Assembly (NCBI GenBank): GCA_018857735.1
Contig: JABMCL010001987.1
Coordinates: 737,501-801,500, forward strand
DNA length: 64,000 nucleotides
DNA from: Alviniconcha marisindica
Lineage: Eukaryota; Mollusca; Gastropoda; Provannidae
Direction of reading: 5' to 3'
The notes under the pieces were generated by a model. The model made no database searches. It saw nothing but the letters and a program-made list of their open reading frames with translations, and had not been told where the DNA came from. A program made the translations under genes and the position numbers. Positions 1 to 11,700 of the stretch are shown one piece after another; within the stretch, counting starts at the first letter, position 1, and every line of letters begins with the position of its first letter.

Positions 1-179
1 TAGACCATAGCACTCTGTTGGATGAACTAGATCTACTATGTCGTGTTGTCCCTAATATGCTCTTTAAAGTAAAAGTCCAAGGTTTTTAAGTATGCAAAAT
101 GACCATCGAAATGATTGACAAATGAGTCACTAGTTTCAGATTTAATGAAATAAAAAAATAAAAATAAATGTTTAATTTG

Positions 180-436
180 GGTTTTAATCGATTTTATTTT
201 CTGTAGCGAGCTTTAACGGAAATCGTGACTTTCCAGGAAGTGACGTCAGTCTGGGGAGTCAGTGCGGTTGCCGTCTTTCGCATAGCTAACTTTTTTGTCG
301 ACCACACTGACACATACACAGTTTACTGAAGAATCTAAGATGGCAACCGCACTGACTTCCCAGACTGACGTCACTTCCTGGAAAGTCATGATTTCCGTTA
401 AAGCTGGCTACAGAAAATAAAATCGATTAAAAACCC
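180..436. repeat. Internal hairpin in the left part of the P-like element
   Basis: Bases 180-272 are nearly the reverse complement of 341-436; both contain GTGACGTCAGTCTGGG or its complement. The loop of about 65 bases corresponds, reversed, to the leader just before the THAP start codon in the 58.9-kb copy. The element therefore duplicated its own 5' end in inverted orientation. Each arm holds a palindromic TGACGTCA (CRE-like) motif. Confidence 0.75.
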
Positions 437-443
437 AATTAAA

Positions 444-2104
444 TGTAATGGTGTGGAGTGGTAGAAGGACAGGACACAGGCAGCGGAGTCAGTCAAAATG
501 GAGACCACAGCAGGCGGCGACGGCAAACAGGCTTTATTCTACAGCAGCAGACAACTTTCTCAGCACCCCCAAAATCCTCACGCGCACGCATAGATAAGAG
601 AACTGCGCGGGCCGCAAGGAACACACGCTATCGCTACAATGAAATCGGCCCTCTGGACCACAAAATGGCTGACAATTGTGTTTCCTTGGCCCGCACAAAT
701 ACATTTTCCTCAACAATAACTAAACTAATGAACACAAAAAACATCAAATCAAAGCTACAATTACAACCTTTTAAACCGTATAAACAAAATGTACACACAT
801 GACTTATTTTATTTACAACAAGAGTGGGAAGCGTGGCTTGCACCTATCTATAAGCAGATTCGTACAACTAAATCACAACTAACACAATGTACAAAACATA
901 ACTGTCGCTAAAACTTATATCAGAATAAAGAGCACGCTCCCAGTCCCACGGTTAAAATGGTACATAACAATTACAATACAACGCTCTGTAAGAGAAGCAA
1001 GACACACTCAAAGACTAGCACTAAAACAATCGGTGCGAACTTTCGCCTGGGGCGCGTTATTTTAGTCGCAGCAGCGCTGATAGTGATACCAAGTAGTCTA
1101 TGAATACAACTTAGCTTCTACAGTACACAATACTTAATAAGTTAATTTCAACCCAAAATAAACACTAAACATGAAGTCAGCTAAGCAAAATACTATACAA
1201 CAAAGCACTGATCGACACAGAATTACTTATAATCGAGTCAAAACAACGATTCACTACTATTCACTAGTACTAAACAGAGAACGCGCCATGCAGACGACGG
1301 CTATAAAAAGAATGGACCTAGAGAGGCATCTCGGGTACCAGGGAGCAAATGGTTGAGGAGGAGGTGGACGTCCTGAACTTCCGCCAAGAGCCTTAGTGAG
1401 GTGGCTGGACGTAAAAAAATTGACTTCCTTGCTTGGCATTGTCCAATTGTCCGTCAATAGCAGTGACAACTGGACATTGCTCTTTGTGCTCTGGTCCAGG
1501 CAACAAAGTTGAAGACAGAGTGCGAGGGCACAAGTCGCTGGGCTAGAATGGACCGCGAGGTCACTCACAGCCCAACGACATTCCATTGTTCTCGGCAGGC
1601 GGTCCACAGTGCTCTCCCGTCTTTGTTCGGGCGGTCCCGGTCTTCCTTTTGTCGGCCCCTTCCCACTCTGTCCCCGTCCCTAATAGGCCATCTCGCCTCC
1701 GTGGACGTAAAGCACCAAGAAAGAAAAGAGGCATCGGCTACTGATTAAGCTCGATCCTACGTCTAAATAAACGTTGGATAAACATTCTAAGATACCAAAT
1801 TATATTTGACACATGGCTTAGTGCATAAAAAGGACTAGGTAAACAAAGAGTAGGTAAACAAACAAGCGGTCAAAATATTAAGGGAGTAAACAGATTTGAA
1901 AATGGCGCGCACCGGCGGCTATTGCCGGTCGGCTGTGAGAAGGCCATGTGGCGTTACGCAACACGCAGGGCTTCAAAACAAAAGCGTCGTCTGCTCCGGT
2001 TCCCGGGTTACTAACAGTACAATAATGAAATTGCATGGATCTGATAACCGGGGCGGGATTATTGTAAAAACGCACAAAGAGCACTTGCTCACATAAACAT
2101 TGTT
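444..2104. other. Interior of the P-like element, no recognisable gene
   Basis: This interior does not match the THAP copy at 58.9 kb and is more GC-rich in places (around 1330-1720 and 1895-2060). Short ORFs exist on both strands (for example 1257-1607 minus, 116 codons) but show no motif I recognise. It may be a separate insertion or captured sequence. Confidence 0.4.
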
Positions 2105-2209
2105 AATTTTTTTATTTAATTAAATCTGAAACTAGTGACTCATTTGTCAATCATTTCGATGGTCATTTTGCATACTTAAAAACCTTGGACTTTTACTTTA
2201 ATGTGCTCC

Positions 2210-3890
2210 CAAGCGGTAGGGTCTCAGCTCTGAAGCGAAGTTTTCGGCTTCTTCTTTCTCTTTTTCAGTGTGCGAACAGTTTCAATGGTATCGTTTACCC
2301 ACTAGCTGTAAAAGCTCACACACAACGTACCGCTAGGCCTAGTTCATCAAAAAGGTGCGTCACTCTCTGGTCCACCTGGATCTGGTTCTTTCCTCTTTCG
2401 TACTGAGGCCCACTTTATCGTATCAGTTCACGGCTCGTAGGCTTTTTAGCCTTTTGCCTGCTATTTCTAAGTCGTATTTTGGTGTATATTATAGTCAACA
2501 TCAAGTTATTATTTCTAGGAGTGCAGGGCACGTGTATTGACCTGGCTTGTTTTCATCAGCTATTTTGTGCTACACTGACATTTTCTGTTCCCACTGTTTA
2601 TCTCAAGGTCGCAGAAGTAGCCAGTGTTCTTGCTAATACTTGATAATATTGGACGACAAGTTGTTCCAATTGTTTATAATTCCGTTATTTACACACACAC
2701 ACACACACACTGACACACACACACACACACACGCACAAAGTGCATACTCATTAGTAAAAACTGTCTTCTTGTGTAGTTTGAAAGGGTGTCCTTTTGTTCC
2801 AGCAGATTCGTTCAGCTTGAACAAGGACTTAAACGGTTTCAGGATCAAAAACTGAAACCAAGTCATGTACAATTTTAACTTGACTGGGTTTTCAATTATC
2901 ACCGCTATCCAAATTGGAGCACATAGTCTATCACAACTCCGTGATTAATGAAACCATTAACTGAAAAGGCTCTCAAAGTCTCATCACTGCCCATTCATTA
3001 TGCAGGAGTTATTCTAGTCTGGTTGTGACTGACTGTCGCGAGTGGAAAGTCTACCCCCTGCCACGCATCAGTCCTGGGATCTTGGTCGCCTCCCGGAGAC
3101 AACTCTACGTTAAACAAGTAACCAACATCTTCCCAAGGCTGAGCAGATCAGAGTCGACTGTCGCATATCTGTGCCAGAGAGTGCAGAAGTCACAGGATTA
3201 GCTAGATCAGTGGTCAGGTCACTACACTCAGTTTTTGGCATACACTGACAGGCCAAATGAGGAATATTAAGTTGTTTAGTTTCGTATTTCAAATTACGAT
3301 AGTTTATGGGTAGTTTTCTTTTTTGGTAGCCACCTAACTGATAATTGACAAGACTTTAAAATGTAATTACCAAATAACTAACTACTGAACGAGAAAGTCG
3401 GGTAAAAAAATGCAGCAACTAGAAATTCAAAACTAAGCCTTCAAATTGTGTCACAATTAGAGCTGTCGAAGCAGACAGCAACTGCTTTGGCCCACTGTTG
3501 GTGCACAAAGATTGTATTATTGTAAGTATTTGGAGAAAATACCTTTGGTGAGTGATACGTTTTACCTTGTTGATGAGGTTTTGTGCTGTATACAGAACTA
3601 TGGCAACACAGAGTCCGTCGAAAATAGTGTTTTGTGTGCGTCTGTGTGTGTGTGTGCGACTTCTTTTTTTGTGTGTATAGTTGAGTTTCTTTATATGGTT
3701 TTAGTTGGCGAATTGTCAGTTAACGATTTCAGAATTTGTGTATTTTCATCAACCAAGTGCTGGTTGTTGCTTGTGGAGAAGAGGAACAAAGCTAGGGTCT
3801 ATAGTATGCCCCCCCCCCCCCCCCAGCCCCCATGCTGATGCTTTCTCATAGTGGCTGTTTTGTGTAGCAGACATGTTTTATTTCTTACAG
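2210..3890. other. Intergenic stretch with a (CA)n tract and a SINE tail fragment
   Basis: No gene is supported. A (CA)n microsatellite lies at about 2691-2733. Bases 2944-3055 resemble the 3' part of the SINE copies at 16.7 and 36.8 kb (AATGAAAC, CATCACTGCCCAT and CTAGTCTGGTTGTG-like blocks in the same order). A poly-C run lies at about 3810-3824. Confidence 0.5.
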
Positions 3891-3959
3891 TTTCCAAAAG
3901 ACTGGATTGGACGAAGGACTCCGCTTGGAATCAGAACGCTATGGCCGGGAACTCAAAAG
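3891..3959 (+). pseudogene. Possible isolated exon fragment resembling the C-terminal part of an enoyl-CoA hydratase (crotonase) family protein
   Basis: The segment follows a good acceptor (TTTTATTTCTTACAG ending at 3890) and is followed by GTTGAT, a weak donor. In the third frame it reads FQKTGLDEGLRLESERYGR and then ELKR. A phrase of the type GLDEGLRLE.E.FG is typical of the helix near the C-terminus of crotonase-fold enzymes. No neighbouring exons were found, and all three frames are open over only 69 bases. It could be a relic, a stray exon, or chance. Confidence 0.25.
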
Positions 3960-4277
3960 GTTGATATAGTCTTCTGACCTTTATTTGAATCTTCTTTTCC
4001 ATTTTGAATATCTGCCCAGTATTATCAATTTATCAAGGACACAAAAACAGTATAATCAATGCTGGACAGAGTTGGATGTCATGCACCCCCCATCCCCCAC
4101 CCCATCTTTAAATAAACATATATATATATTTATATATATATATGTATCATATTTTTATAATAGTTATAATAATAGTAATGTACTCTTTTATGAGTTAAGA
4201 CCCAATCAGTACAAACTAGTGCGAGAGCATGAGTGGCATATACGCGTGCATGCAAATACACATGCAGCATGCACACG

Positions 4278-4323
<46 letters not shown>

Positions 4324-5608
4324 CACTAAGTCAGTAGGATAGTTTAAAGAGGTGAAATTTCAAACGTGATTTGAAACATGTCAGTGTAATTAGCAAACTA
4401 ACTTTGTAAGTGAGACCTCATGAGAGACAGTGCAGCCTAAGAAAAATATTTCTGACTGAGAGAATGCGTGTAAACAGAGGGAAAACAAAGAATAGAAGTA
4501 TCAGAAGAAGGGCATAGCTGGTGGGCTGGTTTGTAAACTTTATAGAGTTCACTTAAGCAACCAGGAGTGGTCGAGTTGAGGTAGTTGTAGCACAGACTGA
4601 TGCTACTGACAGAGAAGCAAGTTTGTACTGTATTTATGAATCATTAGGTAGCCAGTAGAGAGAAGCAAGATGAGGAGAGATATGAGAACTCTCAGGACAA
4701 GGCAACCAGTATTGCTTTGAACTTTTTGTAGTTTGCTTTTACTGCTTGTTGTTGAAATGGATTGTTTTTACTTCTTGTTTGTGAAGTGGATCAAAATTCT
4801 ACAGTGATCTACGCTTTGATCTGGCAGCTAAGCAATTGATTGTAATGACTGTTCCTGTGATGATTACTTCTGTTTGCATACTTCACTGATGTAATAATGT
4901 GTGCCATGGCTGTCCTAATGAAAAACATGTCAGTGGAAGTAGGTAGGTCCAGCCAAATTTTGAAAAGCAAGCAATGCAATCCATTAATATGTGATATTAA
5001 AGAGGGTCACAAGGCAAGTACACAAGCCAAATTTCATTAATTTATCTATAATATTTTTTGAGATATCACCCTTCAAATAGTCACCATTTTAGGCATTTAA
5101 TGCACATTTTACAAAATGCCATTTTTGTATGGCTCTAGCATAAAAACTATTGGTCACACATCCACCCAACTTGTTTTACACAGTGTCTGCACTACATAGA
5201 CTAAACACAATTTTTTCAGTAGTCATCCTTACTCAAATATTGGAGATGCAGAGTGCCAAAAATGGAAAAATCACTAATTTTGACATTGTACGATCACCAA
5301 TCTTTGACAGTACCATGACAAGATCAAACATAACATGGGAATGGAAAGAGGTACAGCCATAATTCTGGTATCAACTGATTCAGCATAAATTAGACAATAC
5401 AAATTGACAAGTCTAAAGAAGTGCAAGCTAAATTTTACCTACAGAGGCAAGTTTCCATGAGAGAAAAGGGTGCAAATATCCCGCGAATCTTTGATGGTAA
5501 TAGCATTAAAGCAAATCAAACTCTGGAATGGAAAGAGATACAGCCATGGTTCTGGTATCTGCAGATTCAGCATCAATCAGAGAAGGAAAATGCACAGCAT
5601 AAGGAAAT
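3960..5608. other. Intergenic stretch: microsatellites and low-copy repeats
   Basis: Contains an AT-rich run at about 4118-4145, a (CA)n tract at 4279-4320, and a partial direct repeat (TGGAATGGAAAGAGRTACAG blocks at about 5337 and 5526). The segment near 4795-4900 (ACAGTGATCTACGCTTTG) resembles one arm of the fold-back element at 34745-35166. No gene is supported. Confidence 0.5.
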
Positions 5609-5757
5609 TTAGGCAAATTTTAGATATATGTAGACTTGTTTGAATGAGGAAATGAAGTTAAAAACTGCAGTCCAAGTGTGGCCTCGTGGTAGATGTTGGG
5701 GCCTGCCTCGCTTTCTAGGACCAATTCTCTCCTCAAGATGATGAAACTGATCATCCT
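5609..5757 (-). CDS. AT-hook-like gene, last coding exon
   Basis: 149 nt after the acceptor AG at 5759-5758, with stop TAA at 5611-5609. Encodes the acidic EDDQFHHLEER and basic PRKRGRP stretches. Confidence 0.42.
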
Positions 5758-6281
5758 CTGAAATCATTAACAAAGAAATATATAAACAAACAGGTAAAAA
5801 AGATTTATTTCAACATAAACAGCACACTAACACTTAATACTCACCAATTAAATACACTTAATACTCACCGATTAAATCATCAAATTCTGAAGTTTAGTTT
5901 TAAATAACACTTACTTGACTTTGTGTGAATCATGCAGTAATAACCTGAGAAATCAATCAATCAGAAAGGTACAAACAAAAGGAAGCAGACAAGAACTAAT
6001 TTTCAGGTATTTGACTACTACTACTAGTCTCAGCTACTGAAACAATCCCAGAAGTAAAACCCCAACTGGAGTTGCTCTAGCCATTATTTGACAATATTTA
6101 AAAACAAAAAACTTCCCTACCTTAGATAAAAGACCTGGATTATTAAGGAAACTAACAAAAATTGGAGTCCCACTTCAATGACATTTAAAAATTGACATGC
6201 TCAAAACTGTATTTAATGTTGCTCTGTGAGTTATTTTATTTCCCCCACCCCCTCCCACCCCCACATTTGATGTGGCTCTTG

Positions 6282-6335
<54 letters not shown>

Positions 6336-7352
6336 TTATTTCTTTCATTTTGTTTCCTGTTCAGTCTTTCTTATTGACTTAGTTACTTCTGTCTTGTTAC
6401 CACAGTCTGTCTTGTCAATCATGCTTGTAAAATGTTAAACAAACAAACAAACAAACAAAAAACAAACAAACTTATTATTACTTCTCTTTTTTTAAATCCC
6501 CCTTGTAATTATTATTATTATATACAAAGATTGAAAGAATCATGTAATTTTGAGCCAGTGTGCCAGGTCTTCCATGTGCACAAAAGGTGGAAGAGAAAGA
6601 AGATGGGGAAAAAGAAATTAATTCTTCAGAAGCAAATACAATTCCAAACTCTCAATATACCATTAATTTTGGTTGGTGGCTCGCTTTTATTTTGTTTTGT
6701 CTAGATGAGCAGATCTACTGTAAAAAACATATTAGTTTGTGACTGCATCGTCTGCTAGCTAAATCAGAGTTATTGTCCCTGACAAGAAAAACAAATATAT
6801 TTAAAAAAAATCATTCACTTGCTAAATTTCCTTTAAAAAAATTCACTGTTGAGAACATACACCATATCAGTTTTTGTCAATTCGGATTTACGGGGAAAGA
6901 AATTACTACTTTTACAGCAGTTTGCATTTCAGAGGAAATAATGAGGAGATAACTCTGTAATTGTGTTCAAACTACGACCAGACCACAATGAATTTGCTTC
7001 AATTGCATTCAAAGAGATGTAAACAGCGCAAAAATACAGTTATGGTTGTGTTGGAAACTCACTTAGTTATCGTTAAAATAAAAAACTTACCACGGTTTCT
7101 TTCCAATTCCTCCAGGGTGAGCATCTTTTGCGCGCTCGCGTAGTCGCAGATTTTAGCGATCGCGCAACTCGAGCAGACGACAAAATCTATGGGGTTTCCA
7201 CTTTCCGTTGCATGGGAACTCTTACAAGAATTCGCTTCCGGATCAAACGGATACACCGTTTTAAAGAGCGAAAATTCGTCTTTCCAGTGATACCAAATTG
7301 AATATGGTGCATTCAAACTTTCTTGGTGTAAATTTACGGTAAAAATGAACAT
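5609..7352 (-). CDS. Two-exon predicted protein with an AT-hook-like motif, function unknown
   Basis: Exon 1 runs 7352-7091 and ends at a strong donor (CCGTG then GTAAGT). Exon 2 runs 5757-5609 after a TTTCAG-type acceptor (AATGATTTCAG). Exon 1 leaves one base and exon 2 supplies two, so the frame is kept, giving 136 residues. Around the junction the protein reads MLTLEELERNR, then EDDQFHHLEERIGPRKRGRP and QHLPRGHTW. PRKRGRPQ resembles an AT-hook, suggesting DNA or chromatin contact, but there is only one such motif. The N-terminal 75 residues are Cys-containing and unfamiliar; translation could instead begin at the internal Met of MLTLEELERNR. The tail after GHTW looks less constrained, so a further exon may replace it. 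Exon 1 is CpG-rich compared with its surroundings. The gene is divergent from the zinc-finger gene. I do not recognise the family. Confidence 0.45.
5758..7090 (-). other. Intron of the AT-hook-like gene
   Basis: Contains a (TG)n tract at about 6283-6333 and an (AAAC)n-like run at 6437-6470. An open stretch on the + strand at 6545-6740 (Glu/Lys-rich in one frame) has no clear splice sites or family match. Confidence 0.4.
7091..7352 (-). CDS. AT-hook-like gene, coding exon 1
   Basis: 262 nt, from ATG at 7352 to the donor at 7090-7089 (GTAAGT). It leaves phase 1. The exon contains several CpGs (GCGCGCTCGCG on the + strand near 7130). Confidence 0.45.
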
Positions 7353-7532
7353 ATTTTTTAACTCAATTTTTGCTGCAGCAAAAACGAAGAATTTTAATGA
7401 ATTTTATAACGGATAAATCTACAGGAATTCCTCTTTCTAAAAATATTAACTACATATGTGTACGTTTTTCTTGTAAAAGTTCCCAACGGTTTTTCGAACA
7501 CAACCGTTTTCCAACCTCGCTCATCTGACTTT

Positions 7533-7540
7533 TGACGTCA
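7533..7540. promoter_or_regulatory. Palindromic CRE-type site TGACGTCA between two divergent genes
   Basis: A perfect TGACGTCA lies about 180 bp upstream of the start codon of the minus-strand AT-hook-like gene and about 1.2 kb upstream of the zinc-finger coding exon. This sequence is the consensus target of CREB/ATF bZIP factors. A shared divergent promoter is inferred from its position and nearby CpGs; no TATA box is evident. Confidence 0.35.
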
Positions 7541-7921
7541 GAACCACGCTCGGTTTCCGACCGCTTGGTGTGTTCATTAAAACTTCTTCCAAACTCACAA
7601 TACATCATTCACACACAAAATAATGGCATCAACGGTCGTAAAAAGATCGTTTTTTGCCTGACAGTAGTTTTTATTGACAAACTGCAAAAAACAAGGCAGA
7701 TACGACAAGTTGAAAATGAGCAATATTTGCCTCGTGACGGCCATGTTACCCATGTTAAAGAGAGGCTGGTCCTACCTAGTGGAAGGAGACACTGTGCTCA
7801 TCACATAACAAGAGAAAGCCAAACAGCTAGTAACATGAAAATGCACCTGGGATAATGCATAATACTAATTTAGCTGAATAATCAGTATGATTGTGACAAC
7901 TCCAAACAGATGAAGATGAAC

Positions 7922-8069
7922 TTGCACACATAACACACATACACGTGCGCACACATGCATACATGCACGCTCATATGCATGCACACACATGTACACACAT
8001 GCGTGCATGTGCACACACATGCGTGCACACACACAAACATACACACACTGACACACACACATGCGCGCA

Positions 8070-8111
<42 letters not shown>

Positions 8112-8112
8112 T
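7922..8112. repeat. (CA)n-rich compound microsatellite
   Basis: Alternating purine-pyrimidine sequence of ACACATGCATGCACAC type, ending in a pure (CA)n run. It produces long meaningless His/Thr and Cys/Val frames on the two strands. Confidence 0.9.
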
Positions 8113-8689
8113 CAAGTTGAGGCATGATTTTGCTGCTGAAAATAACAGGCAAGCAATGGGAAAACAATTGGGAGAAAAAAAATTGGTTTGTTGTTCTTCC
8201 TAAAGACCTACTGCTTCCAGACTGAAGTGTTCAGGTGACCCAGTGTAGACACACCGAGTCAGTCCCTGGCTGGGTGCTAATGAAACATGTAATCAACTTT
8301 CACTGATATATATAATTTTTATGCACTTTCATAATGCATTGTGGTATGCATCACATGCAGGGATTAGTAGATCTGTGTCTGTCTGAAATGGCAGTTCAAG
8401 GGAGGTAAGTTGGTTTCATGTCTGCGTGGCTGGCTGAGCTAAATTGCTAAAAGACAAGCAGATGGATCGTCATGTTCAACTAGTATCCGTTACTCGTGCA
8501 AGAATTGTAGACTGTAGGGCAAATATTCTTCTGTCCCTCTCAGAGGTTTCCTACATTTTAACTTTTTCCACTACCCATGCAGTTTTCTCTCAGAGGATTT
8601 AAAAATAAAAATAAAATTCTAAATTTTATTACCCACTGTACATGTGTATTTTTTATATATTTTTATATTACTGTACCTGTGTCTGTTGC

Positions 8690-8691
8690 AG
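8690..8691 (+). other. Splice acceptor before the zinc-finger coding exon
   Basis: TGTACCTGTGTCTGTTGCAG ends at 8691, 16 bases before the ATG pair. A candidate upstream noncoding-exon donor (GGGAG then GTAAGT) lies at about 8404-8410; that pairing is inference. Confidence 0.55.
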
Positions 8692-8707
8692 CCAACCTGC
8701 CATCATC

Positions 8708-11700
8708 ATGATGAGCAACAGGGGAGCAAGAGGGGGGCCAGGGGACCCAGCAAACACCTTGGCCATGGCTGACAACCCTGCTGCGCACTACGCCTGCCTT
8801 TCACCCGGCCAGCACTCCCTGTCTCCTGGCAACCACTTTGACCCAGCAGCAGGCCGGTCGGCTGCCAGTGTGTCTTCTCTCAACAGACCGCCATTTCTCG
8901 GGGGTTCAGAGAGCAGCCGTTTTGCGGCCAGCCCTCGTCTGAATCACTCCGGCTCACCGCTTGTGATGGACGCCGCCCGGATTGAGGCGGAGCGAAATGC
9001 TGCCCGGGCGAGGGGGGAGGGGCCAGGGCTCAGGGGCCTGGTTGGTCCTGGGTACGGTGTTGGCCAGCATCACAGTTCCTTGTACATGCCAGCCTACCAC
9101 ATCGGCAAAGCAGCTGACGGCTATTTTGGTTTGACTCCTCACGATGCCGCTGAGAGGAGCTGTTACGTGGGGTCTGCCCTGGAGAGCTGCCACTTTGACA
9201 GGAGTCGGTGCGGGGCCTCGCCTCAAAACAGCTACAACCGCGCCTGTGAAAGTCGCAGTCACTTCAGCTGCGCGATGGAAAACGTCGTTGGTGGCGCACC
9301 AGAGAGGAACCCCTTTTTCCCTTCGCAGCATGGCAGCGCTCATCATGGCCCACCTTCACACCTGTATGCTGGCATCACAGACAGCTATGGCCACAGAGGG
9401 GACCACACAACGGTGGCAGCGGACAGGAGTCTCATGGACCCCGCCGCCGAAAGAGTTCAGAACCATTTCTCCAGTTCTGTGCCATCGTACATTCCGCTGG
9501 GTGCGGGGTCAGGTTATGTTTACTGTGACCCCTCCTCCGTGGCCACCCTCAGCTCAATCACTCCGCCATTTCCAGTGAACGCTTTGAGTTCTTTTGCTTC
9601 CTCGTTGGATCACCCGACAGGCTACGGTCAGTTCACTGCTCCACCCCCAGCACACACCCATTTCCATGATGCCTCCAGTCACAGAGGTAGCTTTGGTGAG
9701 GTGGAGAGGAGGCAGTCCCCAGAGGGGTTTTCTTGCAAACCCTATGATGCTACGGTGTCTCACAGCAGCCAGCTGAGTGCTGTGCCAGGATGGAACCCAG
9801 CCAGCACTGCCAGTTCTCATGGCAAAACTGAAGCCACTCCGTTTGAGGATCGAGCCCAGGTCTTGACTGGGGAGAGAAGAACTGACAATAAATTTGCAGG
9901 GAGCACGACAGCTCCAGTCAGAAATGGAGGTGAGATGTCTTTACAAAGCAATTCATCGTCACAGGTTCCAGGTCTGAACTTTGGTGGTGAAAGAGCATTT
10001 CCAATGACGGAAACAAGTTTGACCTGCACACAAAACAGCAGCGTTTTGTCCTCAGTAGGCAATGAAACCTTGTCACCTCCGTCCACCTCCAACAGTTCAG
10101 TTGTCAAGGCTAATGCCAATGCAAATGGAGTGAGAAGCACAGCACAGCAAAAAAGAGGTTATACAGAATCACTGGAAACTTCAGCGAGTACAATGCTCTC
10201 CAACACTTCAGTACGTCCCTCCCTGAAAGGTGGCATGACCTTGGCTCCAACAACTGAAAGCAGCCCCACCGCACCTAAGAACAAGTTTAGTTCATTGCCA
10301 TTTGTTGTCACACCTGGCGTCTACTCAGATTCTGGTGACGGTGGAGAGCATGCAGAAGAAGAGCAAAAGCCTGTCACCTGGAGACATCTCCCAAGAAATG
10401 AAACTACTCACAAGTCAAGAGACCTATCGGAAGATGCTCTTGAGAAGAAGCAGCCTCTTGAGGAGACAGAGAGTGACCTGCCTGACGTGGAAACCAAAGT
10501 TGAAATAACTAGCCTTCTAGAAAGCTTTGAAACATTGAGAAGCCCTAAGGCAGCAAAGGGCGGCACTACCAGCACTGTTCTAACCATGGATTCGATCAAG
10601 GAGGAGCCACAGCTGTACGACAGCTCAACCTCGGAATATGAACCTCCATCTCCTCTCCAGGTGCCTGTTGCCATCAGAGCCCGAAAACGAGCTCCGGAGC
10701 GAAAAATGACGCTGAGGAAACGGAGCTTTACAACATCATTTGCTGAAGACTCTGACGATTCTGCTGATGCGGGGAAACCCCCAAGAATCAGACTCATCAT
10801 CAGAAAAGAGAGGGGCAAGGAGAGGCCAGAGAGTAATGGAAAGACGAGGCAGCCCGACTCCAAGAAAGCTGAAAAGGCAGGCTCTGCGGTGAAGAAAGAT
10901 CAGCCTCAAGGCCGCCGGGATAACAGAACTTGCCCGTTGTGCCAGAAGACTTTCACCCGTGCAGACAGTCTTACCTGCCACATGCGTGTCCACACAGGAG
11001 ACCGGCCTTTCCATTGTGAACAGTGTGATGCATCCTACAAAGTGTCTAGTCATCTGCGGGATCATGTGCGTTCCAAGCATTCCAACTCCAGGCCCTTTGA
11101 GTGTGGAAAGTGTGGAAAAACGTTTACCTACTCCACTGCCAGGCGTCGACATGAGAAAATCTGTGGTATGTCTTTATCGGAACGTGTAGAGTTTCAGTGC
11201 GCAAATTGCGAGAAGGGCTTTGTGACAGCCAAAGGCTTTAAGAAACATCAGAAAAAATGTGGCGTGGTAAAATCTGAAGAGGGTGTGCTGAAGGATGAAG
11301 ACTTACCGTTCAAGTGCAGCGTGTGTGAAAAATCGTTTGGAAACTTCCCTGGCTTAGATCGTCACCAGCGTTTTTTCTGTGGCAAGACTCCGCAGAAAGG
11401 GCACTATGTCTGCGAAGAGTGTGGCAAGACATTCCAGAAGCGGAATCGCTACATTACCCACACGCGGCGCCACACTGGGGAAAAACCATTTAAGTGTCCA
11501 CAGTGTGAGGCATGCTTCTATGACAAGAACACGCTGAGGCGACACATCGACCGGCACGAGGGAAACAGGAAGTTCAAGTGCTCTTTGTGTGTTGCAGCTT
11601 TCTACATGAAGCGGTGCTTGTCCCTGCATGTCATGCGTATCCACTGTGGAATGAAGCCTTACAAATGCAATGAGTGTGACTCAGACTTCTCCAGTGGGTA

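Larger units (their letters stand above)
64..2201. mobile_element. P-element-like (THAP family) non-autonomous DNA transposon with ~100-bp terminal inverted repeats
   Basis: Bases 64-165 (beginning TTAAAGTAAAAGTCCAAGG) recur as the reverse complement at about 2105-2201, giving terminal inverted repeats of about 100 bp around a 2.1-kb interior. The flanks, TATGCTCT at 56-63 and TGTGCTCC at 2202-2209, match at 6 of 8 bases and could be a decayed 8-bp target duplication, the size P elements make. A related copy at 58874-59660 has the same left end followed by a recognisable THAP zinc-finger reading frame, which is why the family is called P-element-like. No transposase is readable in this copy. 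Confidence 0.7.

Noticed and set aside
1257..1607. 116-codon minus-strand ORF inside the P-like element
   Set aside because: No motif, no family, no splice context; length is not unusual by chance in GC-richer DNA.
7865..8203. ORFs of 77-100 codons on both strands
   Set aside because: Compound (CA)n microsatellite; no splice or motif support.
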